DNA of 64,000 nucleotides from Falsiroseomonas frigidaquae (GTDB lineage: Bacteria > Pseudomonadota > Alphaproteobacteria > Acetobacterales > Acetobacteraceae). The notes beneath the pieces were generated by a model. The model had not been told where the DNA came from and ran no database searches. It saw only the letters and a list, made by a program, of their open reading frames with translations. The stretch lies in NCBI RefSeq assembly GCF_012163145.1, contig NZ_JAAVTX010000002.1:310001-374000 (forward strand), written 5' to 3'. The position numbers and the translations under genes are program-made. This document shows, in pieces, positions 9,624-18,121 of this stretch. Position 1 is the stretch's first letter. Every line of letters begins with the position of its first letter.

Positions 9624-10109
9624 ATGCAGGACCTTTTCGCCAAGGGTGAGGCTGTCGGCGCGCTGTTGAAGGCGCGCCGCGAAACCGTGGCCGTGGCGGA
9701 ATCCTCGGCCGGCGGGCTGGTCTCGGCCAGCCTGCTCGCGGTGCCCGGGGCGAGCGCCTATTTCCTGGGCGGCGCGGTGGTCTACACCGCCACCGCGCGG
9801 GAACAGCTTCTGGGGATCACCGCCGCCGACATGGCGGGGATGCGCTCCTCCTCCGAACCCTATGCCATGCTGCTGGCGCGCACCCTGCGGGCGCGCTTCG
9901 GCACGACATGGGGCATCGCGGAGACCGGCGCCTCCGGCCCCACCGGCAATCGCTATGGCGATGCGGCGGGGCATAGCTGCCTGGCCGTCTCCGGCCCACT
10001 GGAGCGCGTGGTGACGCTCGAAACCGGGCATGGCGACCGCGCCGCCAATATGCAGGAATTCAGCCTGGCGCTGCTCGGTCTGTTCGAAAAGACACTTGCC
10101 GAGGCATAG
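9624..10109 (+). CDS. CinA C-terminal domain protein, nicotinamide-nucleotide amidohydrolase type
   Basis: The 161-residue protein consists of the CinA C-terminal (PncC) domain alone. Hallmarks are the N-terminal AVAESSAGGLVSASLLAVPGA with the catalytic serine region, the YTATAREQLLGI segment and the glycine-rich ETGASGPTGNRYGDAAG. PncC enzymes deamidate nicotinamide mononucleotide to nicotinate mononucleotide for pyridine-nucleotide recycling. Some short relatives have lost or changed activity, so the reaction is inferred from family. The gene stands alone after gcvP and may be separately transcribed. Confidence 0.82.
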   Translation: MQDLFAKGEAVGALLKARRETVAVAESSAGGLVSASLLAVPGASAYFLGGAVVYTATAREQLLGITAADMAGMRSSSEPYAMLLARTLRARFGTTWGIAETGASGPTGNRYGDAAGHSCLAVSGPLERVVTLETGHGDRAANMQEFSLALLGLFEKTLAEA

Positions 10110-10176
10110 GCGCGACGGCGTCCTGCATCGTAGGATATTCCCCAGCCGGGCGAGGTTCCGGGCGAGGGGAAATGTC

Positions 10177-11190
10177 ATGGTGAAATGGGGTGCCGCGCTC
10201 GTCGCGGCCTGTATCGCTGGTGCCGCCCAGGCGCAGCCGATCACGCTGGAGCGCTTCGGCTCCTTCCATGTCGGCGGACGCCAGGTCGAGCTGTCCGACC
10301 GCCCGGTGCGGGAATACCTGCCGACCGTGGGCAGCGCGCCGCTGCGCATCGACCCGAACGGCGTCCACATGGTGGGCCAGATGTATGCCCGCTTCATGGT
10401 GCCCGCGCCGCAGCGCGGCACCGCCCCGCTGATGCTGTGGCACGGCGCCTACCTCACCGGCGTCACCTGGGAGACCACGCCGGATGGCCGCCCGGGCTGG
10501 GACGAGTTCTTCCTGCGCCGCGGCTGGGCCACCTATGTGACGGATGCGGTGGAGCGCGGCCGCAGCGGCGCCGCCATGGTGCCCGACATCTACGCCCCGC
10601 CGCTGCACCTGCCGGCGCAGAACCCGTGGGAGCGGTTCCGGATCGGCACGGGCGCCGGGTCCTACGCCACGCGTCAGGTGCTGCCGGGCAACCAGTTCCC
10701 CACGGCGCCGGAGCATTACGAAGCCTTTATGCGCCAGGTGGTGGCCCGCTACCTCGGCACCGATTCCGACGTGATCGCGGCCTATATCGCGCTGCTGGAG
10801 CGGGTCGGCCCTTCCGTGGTCATCGCGCATAGCCAGGGCGGCGCCTTCGCCTGGCAGGTGGCGCAGCGCCGGCCGGATCTGTTCCGCGCCCTGGTGCTGA
10901 TCGAGCCCGCCGGCACCGGCGCGGTGGCGGAGGCCGCGAAGCTGAAGGATGTGCCGCAATTGCTGGTCTATGGCGACTATGTCGACCAGGACCCGCGCTG
11001 GTCCGTCATCCGCCGCAACGCCCGCGCCTTCGCCGCGGCGATCCAGGCGGCCGGCGGCACGGTGGAGGATGTGGACCTGCCAAGCCGCGGCATCCCGGGC
11101 AACAGCCACATGTTGATGATGGACCGCAACAGCGACCAGGTCGCGGCGCTGGTGCAGGATTGGCTGGCGGCGAAGGGGCTCTGGCGGTAG
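10177..11190 (+). CDS. Exported alpha/beta hydrolase, esterase 713-like
   Basis: The ATG at 10177 is preceded by gcgagggga and begins a clear signal peptide (MVKWGAALVAACIAGAAQAQ), giving 337 residues and a mature periplasmic or secreted enzyme. The nucleophile elbow is AHSQGG. The segments LMLWHGAYLTGVTW and RRGWATYVTDAVERGRSG match the pattern of the esterase 713 subgroup; I recognise this from motif memory rather than alignment. The likely catalytic histidine is in the C-terminal GNSHMLMMD. Substrate unknown. The gene ends 14 bp before the convergent lpxK stop. Confidence 0.72.
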   Translation: MVKWGAALVAACIAGAAQAQPITLERFGSFHVGGRQVELSDRPVREYLPTVGSAPLRIDPNGVHMVGQMYARFMVPAPQRGTAPLMLWHGAYLTGVTWETTPDGRPGWDEFFLRRGWATYVTDAVERGRSGAAMVPDIYAPPLHLPAQNPWERFRIGTGAGSYATRQVLPGNQFPTAPEHYEAFMRQVVARYLGTDSDVIAAYIALLERVGPSVVIAHSQGGAFAWQVAQRRPDLFRALVLIEPAGTGAVAEAAKLKDVPQLLVYGDYVDQDPRWSVIRRNARAFAAAIQAAGGTVEDVDLPSRGIPGNSHMLMMDRNSDQVAALVQDWLAAKGLWR

Positions 11191-11204
11191 CGCTGCCCCC
11201 CCCC

Positions 11205-12191
11205 TCAGGCCGGGATCGGCACGCGCCCGGCCAAGGGGTCCAGCAGGCTCTCGATCTGCGCCGACTCGGCCCATTCCAGCCCCACCGTCACCACCGTGAC
11301 GCGGGACCGGAACTGGGCCGGGATGCGGACGAAGTCCTTCTTGGTGGTGACAAGCTGGGCGCGGGCGGCATCCGCCTGCGCCAGCAATTCCTGGATCTCG
11401 TCGGCATCGTATTGGTAGTGGTCGCCGAAGGCTTCCCGCCCCGCCAGCACGGCGCCGGCTTCCTGCAGGGTGGCGAAGAACTTGCGCGGGTTGGCGATGC
11501 CGCAGAAGGCATAGACCGGCTGGCCGCGCAGCATCGCCGCCTCCGGCCCCGGCACCAGCCGGGCGCGCAGCACGCGCAGGCCAGGGGGCAGCAGGTCCAA
11601 CGCGCCGGTTTCATCCTCGCCGATCAGCACGGCGGCCTGGCAGCGTGAGGCGGCGGCGGCCACCGGTTCGCGCAGCGGGCCGGCCGGGATGACTCGGTTA
11701 TTGCCGAAGCCGAAGCTGCCATCGATCACCAGCAGCGACAGATCCTTGATCAGGCCCGGATTCTGCAGCCCGTCATCCATGACGATGGCGCGCGCATTGC
11801 CCGCCACGGCGGCCTGCGCGCCGGCTGCGCGGTCGGCGCAGACCCAGGTAGGGCGCACCTCGGCCAGCAGCAGCGCCTCGTCGCCCACCATGGTGCTGTC
11901 ATGCGTGGCGGGATCGACCCGCACCGGCCCCTTCAGCGTGCCGCCATAGCCGCGCAGCAGGAAATGCGCCGCGACGCCACGGTCTGCCAGGCGCCGGCCG
12001 AGATCCATGGCGACAGTGGTCTTGCCGGCACCGCCGGCGGTGGCGTTGCCGCAGCAGATCACCGGCACCGGCGCCTGCCAGCCCGGCCGCGTCATGCGGC
12101 GCGCGGTGGCCTGCGCATAGAGCGCGGAAAAGGGGGCCAGCAGCAGCGGCATCACGCCACCACTGCCCGCCCAGAAGGCGGGTGCTCGCAT
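11205..12191 (-). CDS. lpxK: Tetraacyldisaccharide 4'-kinase
   Basis: LpxK phosphorylates the 4' position of tetraacyldisaccharide-1-phosphate to make lipid IVA at the inner membrane. The 328-residue protein has the expected short hydrophobic N-terminus (about residues 13-25), then the P-loop variant GNATAGGAGKTT and the conserved DDGLQNPGL. The C-terminal half carries YAFCGIANPRKFF, also typical. It is the last gene of a minus-strand lipid A/Kdo run, downstream of waaA, from which it is separated by 86 bp containing a strong hairpin. Confidence 0.93.
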   Translation of the reverse strand: MRAPAFWAGSGGVMPLLLAPFSALYAQATARRMTRPGWQAPVPVICCGNATAGGAGKTTVAMDLGRRLADRGVAAHFLLRGYGGTLKGPVRVDPATHDSTMVGDEALLLAEVRPTWVCADRAAGAQAAVAGNARAIVMDDGLQNPGLIKDLSLLVIDGSFGFGNNRVIPAGPLREPVAAAASRCQAAVLIGEDETGALDLLPPGLRVLRARLVPGPEAAMLRGQPVYAFCGIANPRKFFATLQEAGAVLAGREAFGDHYQYDADEIQELLAQADAARAQLVTTKKDFVRIPAQFRSRVTVVTVGLEWAESAQIESLLDPLAGRVPIPA

Positions 12192-12225
12192 CAGGCCTCG
12201 ACCATCAGGTTTCGTTCACCAAACT

Positions 12226-12265
12226 GCCGCCGGGGCGGCCTTGAAGCGGGGCCGCCCCTGGCGGC
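12226..12265 (-). terminator. Strong hairpin between waaA and lpxK, possible terminator or attenuator
   Basis: A stem of gccgccggggcggcc pairs with ggccgcccctggcggc with one bulged base, over a 9-nt loop. On the transcribed minus strand it is followed by agtttgg, a weak T-tract. It could partly terminate waaA transcripts or stabilise a processed end. Confidence 0.4.
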
Positions 12266-12277
12266 CGGCCCCCTAGC

Positions 12278-13756
12278 TTATGCCCCGGTTTCACGACCCT
12301 GGCCCATAGCGGGGGCTTCGGCAGGGTCTTCGGCGGGGGCCTCGCCATCGCTGGCAGGTCCACAAAAATCCGGCAACAGGTCCAGCAGCGCCGCGGCGAC
12401 CATCCCCGGCAGGCCAGCCTGGCCTTCCGCGACAGCGGCGGCGGCGGCGGCCATGGCCTGTCGCCCAGGGGCATCGGATAGCATACCGGCAACCTCCTCC
12501 GCCAGCGCCGCGGGTTCGGGCTGCACCAGCCGGGCGCCGCCGGCCGCCAGCAGGCGCGCCACCGGTTCCTCGAAGTTGAAGGTGTGCGGGCCGAGCAGGA
12601 TCGGGCAGCCCAGCCTCGCCGCCTCCAGCGGGTTCTGCCCGCCGCGCGGCACCAGGCTGCCGCCGACCACCGCCAGGGTCGCCAGCCGATAGAACAGCCC
12701 GAGCTCGCCCAGCGTATCCGCCACATAGACCGCCACATCCGCGCCCGGCGCGCCGCCGCCGGCCCGCCGCGCCACCGCCAGCCCCTGCCGCGCCGCCAGC
12801 TCCGCCACCGCCACGCCGCGATCCGGGTGGCGTGGCACCAGCACCGTCAGCAGTTCCGGCCAGAGCGGCGCCAGCAGCGCATGGGCCGCCAGGGCCAGCG
12901 CCTCCTCCCCCGCATGGGTGGAGGCGGCGAGGAACACCGGGCGGTCGCCGAGCACGGCGCGCAGACGCTCCAGCGCCGCCGCATCCGCCGGCAGCGGTGC
13001 GGCCGCCGCCTTCAGGTCGCCCCAGCATTGGGGTTCCCCGGCTTGCGGCGCCCCGGCTTGAGGTTCCCCGGCTTGGGGTGCCCCGGCTTGGGGTGCCCCG
13101 GCTTGAGGTGCCCCGGCTTGGGGTACCCCCGCGCCCAGCGCCGCCAGCCGCGCGCGATCCCCCTCCGACCGCGCCAGCACCAGGGCGAAGCCGCCGAGGA
13201 TCTCCGCCGCGCTGCGCGGAAAGCGCCGCCAGCGGGCAAAGGAACGCGGGCTGATCCGCGCATTGACCAGCGCCATCGGGATGCCCCGGGCGCGGGCGGC
13301 GGCGATCAGGTTGGGCCACAGCTCGCTTTCCACCAGCACGCCGGCATCCGGCCGCCAGCCATCCAGGAACCGCGCCACCCAGGCCGGCACATCCAGCGGC
13401 AGGAAGCGGTGGCTCACGCGCGGGAAGCCGGAGGCGCCGGGCTGCACCAGCGCCGCGGGCAGCCGGCGCAGCAGCGCCTCCGCCCCCGTCACCGTGCCGG
13501 TGGTGACCAGCAGATGCGGCGCCGCGTCGCGCGCCAGCAGCGCCTCGATCACCGGCAGCAGCGAGACCGCCTCCCCCACGCTGGCGGCGTGCAGCCACAG
13601 CAGGCGGCCCGGCGGCCGGGTGGCGCCGAGGCCGCGGCGCTCGGCGAGCCGGGCGCGGATTTCCTTGCCGCGCCGCACGCGGCGGGCCAGGTGCCAGCGC
13701 AGCAGGGGGGCGGCCAGGGTGGTCGCCAGGCGCCAGGCCGAGATCGGCGGCGTCAC
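12278..13756 (-). CDS. waaA: 3-deoxy-D-manno-octulosonic acid (Kdo) transferase with internal pentapeptide repeat
   Basis: WaaA adds Kdo from CMP-Kdo to lipid IVA. The GTG at 13756 overlaps the upstream acyltransferase stop by 4 bp and gives 492 residues; the frame further upstream only reads antisense to that gene. The catalytic region WLHAASVGEA lies near residue 50, FLPLDVPAWVARFLDGWRPD and VESELWPNL are conserved, and the C-terminal donor domain has GGSLVPRGGQNPLEAA. Between the two Rossmann-like halves (residues about 211-241) is a run of QAGAP/QAGEP pentapeptides encoded by six 15 bp repeats, which lengthens the linker just before GDLK (normally GNLK). Confidence 0.9.
   Translation of the reverse strand: MTPPISAWRLATTLAAPLLRWHLARRVRRGKEIRARLAERRGLGATRPPGRLLWLHAASVGEAVSLLPVIEALLARDAAPHLLVTTGTVTGAEALLRRLPAALVQPGASGFPRVSHRFLPLDVPAWVARFLDGWRPDAGVLVESELWPNLIAAARARGIPMALVNARISPRSFARWRRFPRSAAEILGGFALVLARSEGDRARLAALGAGVPQAGAPQAGAPQAGAPQAGEPQAGAPQAGEPQCWGDLKAAAAPLPADAAALERLRAVLGDRPVFLAASTHAGEEALALAAHALLAPLWPELLTVLVPRHPDRGVAVAELAARQGLAVARRAGGGAPGADVAVYVADTLGELGLFYRLATLAVVGGSLVPRGGQNPLEAARLGCPILLGPHTFNFEEPVARLLAAGGARLVQPEPAALAEEVAGMLSDAPGRQAMAAAAAAVAEGQAGLPGMVAAALLDLLPDFCGPASDGEAPAEDPAEAPAMGQGRETGA
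13034..13123. repeat. 15 bp in-frame tandem repeat x6 inside waaA
   Basis: Six consecutive 15-mers of the form tgccccggcttgggg, with substitutions at the first two and the eleventh to thirteenth positions, encode PQAGA or PQAGE on the minus strand. Units 4 and 6 are identical. A unit length divisible by three means gain or loss of copies keeps the frame. Confidence 0.9.
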
Positions 13757-14481
13757 GGCCGCCGCGTCCTGTTGCGCGGCGGACGGTCCGGCACATCGGC
13801 CACGCCGCACAGCCGGTCCGCCTCGCGGCAGGCTTCGGTCAGCGCAGCGGCGATGCCGGGCAGCGCCGTCTCCGCCGCATCCCGCGCCACCGGGATCGGC
13901 GGGCCGCAGACCACGACGCCGCGGCCGAAGGGCAGCGGCAGCATCATGCGGTCCCAGGAACCGAGCCGCCAATGGGCGGTGCTGGAGGCACCCAGCGGCA
14001 CCACCGGCGCGCCGGAATGGGCGGCGACCTGGGCCACGCCCGGCGCGGCCTGGCGTCGCGGGCCGCGCGGGCCATCCGGCGTGATCAGCACCGGCTGGCC
14101 CCGGCGCAGCGTCCGCAGCAGCGCCGACATCGCGGTTGCGCCGCCGCGGCGGGAGGAGCCGTAGATCATCTCCACCCCGAAGCGCCCGACCGCGGCGCCG
14201 ATGAAGCGGCCATCCCGGTGCTGGCTGACCAGCACATGCGGCCGCACCCGCGCCGCAGCCGGTTCCTGCGCGCGCGCCAGATGGACCAGCGCCGGCATCA
14301 GCGGCAGGCGTTCATGCCAGAAGGCGAGGATCAGCGGCTGCCCCGCGGCCACCAGCGCCAGGGCTGGTTCCGCGCCCACCAGGCGCCAGCGCGTGGTTCG
14401 CACCACCAGCGCGAGGTACAGCCCGACCACCCGCGCCAGGCCCCCCTGGACCGCCGGATGCCGGATGAACCTGCGGATCAT
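13753..14481 (-). CDS. Lysophospholipid acyltransferase family protein (DUF374)
   Basis: From the ATG at 14481 the product is 242 residues. It has the short DUF374 acyltransferase layout: an N-terminal hydrophobic stretch, the acyltransferase-like LAFWHERLPLMPAL, VLVSQHRDGRFIG (the HxxxD-like box), YGSSRRGG and ITPDGPRGPRR. The family is related to membrane acyltransferases and is commonly found beside waaA and lpxK in alphaproteobacteria, suggesting a role in lipid A or phospholipid acylation; the actual substrate is not established. Its TGA overlaps the waaA GTG. An upstream GTG adding six residues (VPPSPP) is possible. Confidence 0.8.
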   Translation of the reverse strand: MIRRFIRHPAVQGGLARVVGLYLALVVRTTRWRLVGAEPALALVAAGQPLILAFWHERLPLMPALVHLARAQEPAAARVRPHVLVSQHRDGRFIGAAVGRFGVEMIYGSSRRGGATAMSALLRTLRRGQPVLITPDGPRGPRRQAAPGVAQVAAHSGAPVVPLGASSTAHWRLGSWDRMMLPLPFGRGVVVCGPPIPVARDAAETALPGIAAALTEACREADRLCGVADVPDRPPRNRTRRP

Positions 14482-14697
14482 GGGCGGGGATGGAGGCACG
14501 CCATGACAGGGCCGGTAGCATGCCCCGGCGGGGGTGGGAAATCCGGACCTGGCCCAGGGCGGCAGGAGACCGCCCGGGCGTGCCGGCCAACGGGTGCAGG
14601 CCACTGCAAGCCGCCCCCCCCCAGGCGCCGGATTCACCGATGCCGCACCGGCAGTGGTCCGGCGAAACGGCACCGGCGCGCAGCTACTCCGGATCGC

Positions 14698-15735
14698 TCA
14701 GGGGCACAGCATCAGGCTGTCGCGGAAGCGCTGCGCGCAGGCGGCCCAGGAAAACCGCGCGGCATGGGCGCGGCAGGCGGCGCGGTCGGCGTTGAGCGCG
14801 CGCAGGCAGGCGGCGCGCAGATCCTCATCCAGCGCCCCCACCGGATGCGCACCGATGATATCGAGCGGCCCGGTCACCGGAAACGCCGCCACCGGCGTGC
14901 CGCTGGCCAGCGATTCCAGCAGCACCAGCCCGAAGGTATCGGTGCGGGAGGGAAACACGAAGACATCCGCCTGCGCATAGGCCCGCGCCAGCGCCGCGCC
15001 TTCGCGCCAGCCGGTGAAATGCGCGGCGGGGAAGCGGCGGGACAGGGCGGCACGCTGCGGGCCATCGCCGACCACCACCTTGCTGCCCGGCAGGTCCAGC
15101 GCCAGGAAGGCCTCCAGGTTCTTCTCCACCGCCACACGGCCGGCGCAAAGGAAGATCGGTCGCGGCAGCGATTCCCACGCCTCCGCGGCCCCCTGCCGCG
15201 CCGCATCCGGATGGAAGCCCGCCAGATCCACACCGCGCGACCAGGGCACCACATCGGCGAAGCCGCGCGCCGCGAGTTCCGCCGCCAGCGTCGGCGTGGC
15301 GCAGAGCGTACCGGCCCCGGCGGCGTGGAAGTGCCGCATCAGCGCCCAGGACCAGGACTTCGGAATGCGCGTGCGGGCGTGCAGGTAGTCCGGGAATTTG
15401 GTGTGGAAGGATGTGGTGAAGCGCCAGCCCCGCGCCTGGCAGATCGCCCGCATGGCCCAGCCGAGCGGGCCCTCCGTCGCGACATGCACGGCGTTCGGCC
15501 GGAACGCATCCACCATCCGGGCCAGGCGGCGCTTCGGCGCCAGGGCCAGGCGGATCTCAGCGTAGCCGGGTGTCGGCAGCGTCGGGAAGCGGTCCGGCCC
15601 GATCACCTCCACCACATCGCCCAGCCGCGCCAGTTCCGCCACCACGGTCGCCATGGTGCGGACCACGCCATTCACCTGCGGGATCCAGGCGTCCGACACG
15701 ACGAGGATGCGAAGCGGCCCGACGGCGGCGGTCAT
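14698..15735 (-). CDS. Glycosyltransferase family 4 (GT-B fold)
   Basis: The ATG at 15735 follows ggagcccacgcag and gives 345 residues; an in-frame ATG at 15783 would add 16 residues without a better ribosome site. The N-terminal GT4 region has VSDAWIPQVNGVVRTM and the C-terminal donor-binding half has VFPSRTDTFGLVLLESLASG, the E-x7-E nucleotide-sugar motif. The HVATEGPLGWAMR and SFHTKFPDYLHAR strings are typical of the alpha-mannosyl/glucosyl MgtA-like subgroup, which glycosylates membrane lipids. It sits between the LpxH-like gene and the acyltransferase, so a glycolipid or LPS role is likely. Sugar and acceptor cannot be read. Confidence 0.83.
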   Translation of the reverse strand: MTAAVGPLRILVVSDAWIPQVNGVVRTMATVVAELARLGDVVEVIGPDRFPTLPTPGYAEIRLALAPKRRLARMVDAFRPNAVHVATEGPLGWAMRAICQARGWRFTTSFHTKFPDYLHARTRIPKSWSWALMRHFHAAGAGTLCATPTLAAELAARGFADVVPWSRGVDLAGFHPDAARQGAAEAWESLPRPIFLCAGRVAVEKNLEAFLALDLPGSKVVVGDGPQRAALSRRFPAAHFTGWREGAALARAYAQADVFVFPSRTDTFGLVLLESLASGTPVAAFPVTGPLDIIGAHPVGALDEDLRAACLRALNADRAACRAHAARFSWAACAQRFRDSLMLCP

Positions 15736-15888
15736 CTGCGTGGGCTCCAGCGCACCCATCCCCCAAGGGGCGATCTCGTCCAACCCGTTCCTCTCGCCTC
15801 AAGCCTCTGCGGCGGCGCCTGTGGTGCCCGAGAACGCCGCGTCGGGGAAGTGGCGAAAGACGCGCTGTGGCTGCGCATGAAGCCGGCG

Positions 15889-16731
15889 CTAGGCCGCCTC
15901 CGACACGCGGGTGGGGGGGGAGGTCCCGGTGGCGGGCGCGGCGCGGAAGAAGCTGAGCTGGTTCTCGCGCGCCCAATCCACCAGCTCGAAGCGGCCATCG
16001 GCATGCTCGACCAGGGCGGTGCAGCTTTCCACCCAATCGCCGTCGTTCATGTAGAGCACGCCCTGCACGTCGCGCATCTCGGCGTGGTGGATATGGCCGC
16101 AGACCACGCCGTCCAGCCCGCGCCGGCGGGCTTCCTGGGCGAGCGCCGTCTCGAAGCGGTCGATCGCCTTGACCGCTTCCTTGACCTGCCGCTTCAGCCA
16201 TTGCGAGAGCGACCAGTAGGGGTAGCCGAAGCGCCGGCGCAGCGCGTTGAACCAGCGGTTGGCGACCAGCGCGCTGTCATAGGCCCAGTCGCCCAGATGG
16301 GCGAGGAACTTGGCATAGCGCACCACGCTGTCGAATTCGTCGCCGTGGATCACCAGGAAGCGGCGGCCATCGGCGGCGCTGTGCACCGCCTCCTTCGCCA
16401 GGCGGACGCCGGCGATTTCCAGGCCGAGCCAGTCGCGCAGCATCTCGTCGTGGTTGCCGGGGATGTAGGTGACCTGCGTGCCGTTGCGCGCCATCTTCAG
16501 CACCAGGCGGATCGCCTCGTCATGGTCGGCGTCCCAGTACCAGGATTTGCGCAGCCGCCAGCCATCGACGATGTCGCCGACCAGATAGAGCTGCTCGCAT
16601 TCCGTGCGGCGCAGGAAATCCACCAGGAAATCGGCGCGGCAGCCGCGCGTCCCGAGGTGCAGGTCGGACAGGAACACCGTCCGGTAGCGCCGCCGGGGTT
16701 CTGCTCCGAGCGTGCCTGCCATGCCGTCCAT
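15889..16731 (-). CDS. UDP-2,3-diacylglucosamine diphosphatase-like metallophosphoesterase
   Basis: All metal-binding motifs of the calcineurin-like fold are present in order: SDLHLG, GDIVDGW, GNHDE, HGDEFD and GHIHHAE. The pattern, especially YLVGDIVDGWRLR and NDGDWVESCTAL, fits the LpxH-related group used by many alphaproteobacteria in lipid A synthesis, which hydrolyses UDP-diacylglucosamine to lipid X and UMP. The ATG at 16731 gives 280 residues; a TTG at 16758 would add nine. It heads a minus-strand run with the glycosyltransferase, DUF374 acyltransferase, waaA and lpxK, which supports the role. A separate function of this subfamily cannot be excluded. Confidence 0.82.
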   Translation of the reverse strand: MDGMAGTLGAEPRRRYRTVFLSDLHLGTRGCRADFLVDFLRRTECEQLYLVGDIVDGWRLRKSWYWDADHDEAIRLVLKMARNGTQVTYIPGNHDEMLRDWLGLEIAGVRLAKEAVHSAADGRRFLVIHGDEFDSVVRYAKFLAHLGDWAYDSALVANRWFNALRRRFGYPYWSLSQWLKRQVKEAVKAIDRFETALAQEARRRGLDGVVCGHIHHAEMRDVQGVLYMNDGDWVESCTALVEHADGRFELVDWARENQLSFFRAAPATGTSPPTRVSEAA

Positions 16732-17005
16732 GCCTGCGCCCTGCCCTTGCTTCGCCAAGCGGAACGCACCGCAGCCGCCACCGTTGCGCCACGCGCCCGG
16801 AGCTGCCCGCCGATCGGCCCGGCTTCCTGACCAACTTGCCGGCCATCAGGTGAGTCTCGCTGACCTGCTGGCGACGAGCGGGCCTCTACCCTGCCGCGCG
16901 TCCCGGCGACGTGAATCTTGCATGAAGGCAATCATGGCCCCGGCGTTATCGGTTCCTTCAGCGCCCGCAATCAGAATGCGAGGCATCCAGGGACGGGATG
17001 AGAGA

Positions 17006-17641
17006 ATGGGCCGCGAACCCGAACCCTCTGTCGGAGCCGGCGTCGAAGCCGGCCTCGAGTCGGGCGTCCAGCCGGGCGTCCAGTCGGGCGTCCAGCCGGG
17101 CGCCGAAGCCGCCGTCGAGGCCGCCATGGCATTCGCGCGGCGGCAGGCGGAAGCCGGGGCACGGCAGGAGGTCCGGCGCCTGGCCGCCCTGGCAGGGGTG
17201 GCCGTGCTGGACACGCCGCCGGAGCCGCATTTCGACGCGCTGGTGATTCAGGCCGCCAGCCGCTTCGCCACGCCCTTTGCCGCGATCAGCCTGGTGGATG
17301 CGGAGCGGCAGTGGTTCAAGGCGGCCGTCGGGCTGCCGGCGGGCGAGATCAGCACCCGCGACCACGCGCTGTGCAACCGCGCGATCCGCCAGGCGGAGGT
17401 GCTGGTGGTGCCCGATGCGACGGCCGATCCGCGCTTCGCCGACAGCCCGCTGGTCACCGGCGCGCCGCATATCCGCTTCTATGCCGGCGCCCCCCTGACG
17501 CTGCCCGAGGGCGAGCGCCTCGGCACCCTCTGCGTGATCGATACCGTCCCCCGCGCGGATTTCGGCGCCGCCGAGCGCAGCGCGCTGCGGGCCCTGGCGC
17601 AGGAGGCCACCACCGCCCTGCTCGCCCGCCGCGCCGCCTGA
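17006..17641 (+). CDS. GAF domain-containing protein
   Basis: The ATG at 17006, preceded by gggatgagaga, gives 211 residues. After a low-complexity leader with GVQP/GVQS repeats (about residues 15-30), a single GAF domain fills residues 55-205: LAGVAVLDTPPEPHFD, AISLVDAERQWFKAAVG, HALCNRAIRQAEVLVVPDATADPRF and FYAGAPLTLPEGERLGTLCVID. Such stand-alone GAF proteins resemble the sensory module of diguanylate cyclases and histidine kinases, but no output domain follows. Ligand and role are unknown. It is followed 8 bp later by an unknown 140-residue protein, probably cotranscribed. Confidence 0.8.
   Translation: MGREPEPSVGAGVEAGLESGVQPGVQSGVQPGAEAAVEAAMAFARRQAEAGARQEVRRLAALAGVAVLDTPPEPHFDALVIQAASRFATPFAAISLVDAERQWFKAAVGLPAGEISTRDHALCNRAIRQAEVLVVPDATADPRFADSPLVTGAPHIRFYAGAPLTLPEGERLGTLCVIDTVPRADFGAAERSALRALAQEATTALLARRAA
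17061..17096. repeat. 12 bp in-frame tandem repeat x3 in the GAF protein leader
   Basis: Three 12-mers cgggcgtccag(c/t) encode GVQP, GVQS and GVQP. The same 12-mer with one base changed (cgggcgaccagc) is tandemly repeated inside the PhaE-like gene at 56586. Confidence 0.75.
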
Positions 17642-17649
17642 AGGCCGCC

Positions 17650-18072
17650 ATGCCGAAGGAAGTGCGCTACATCCTGTTCTCGCCGGAGGAGGTGCTGGAT
17701 GCGCTGGTCGCCGGCATGATGCTGGCCCAGCCCGGCTGGCGGAATACGGCCGGCCCGGTGCGGCTGGACATGGCGACCGCGCCCTCGGGCGAGGTGATCG
17801 CCCGCCTGGTGCCGCAGAAGCCGCGGCCGGGTCCGCGCGCCCATTGGTCCTTCACGGCCGGGGACATCCTGGCGATCCTTCTGCAGACCTGCCGCCGCAA
17901 CCGCATCCCGCTGCCCCTGCGCGGCCACAAGCAACTGGAGCTGATGGGCACCTGCCTCTGCCTCACCATCATGATGGGGGACGCCGAGACGGTACCCGAG
18001 GTGAGGCTGCAACAGATCCGCTACGTCGACCCGGCGCTGGGGCCGCTGCTCGCCCGCGGCGGGCGTGGCTGA
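17650..18072 (+). CDS. Hypothetical protein, 140 residues
   Basis: I do not recognise a family. The ATG at 17650 lies 8 bp after the GAF gene stop. The product is soluble, starting MPKEVRYILFSPEEVLDAL, with no signal peptide or membrane helix, and ends in a basic, glycine-rich tail. A central FTAGDILAILLQTCRRN followed by LPLRGHKQLEL suggests helical packing and a basic surface. It may be a small regulatory partner of the GAF protein, judging only from adjacency. Confidence 0.62.
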   Translation: MPKEVRYILFSPEEVLDALVAGMMLAQPGWRNTAGPVRLDMATAPSGEVIARLVPQKPRPGPRAHWSFTAGDILAILLQTCRRNRIPLPLRGHKQLELMGTCLCLTIMMGDAETVPEVRLQQIRYVDPALGPLLARGGRG

Positions 18073-18121
18073 ACGGTCGCCCGAGGGCTGCCTGCCGGTC
18101 GCTACATAACCGGCTGGGACT

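Noticed and set aside
6558-10421. 1287-codon open frame on the minus strand opposite gcvP and the CinA-like gene
   Set aside because: Overlaps strong plus-strand genes, lacks domain logic, and is rich in His/Arg/Gly/Gln as expected for an antisense frame in GC-rich coding DNA.
13972-16830. 952-codon plus-strand open frame
   Set aside because: Antisense to the DUF374, glycosyltransferase and LpxH-like genes, which have clear motifs.
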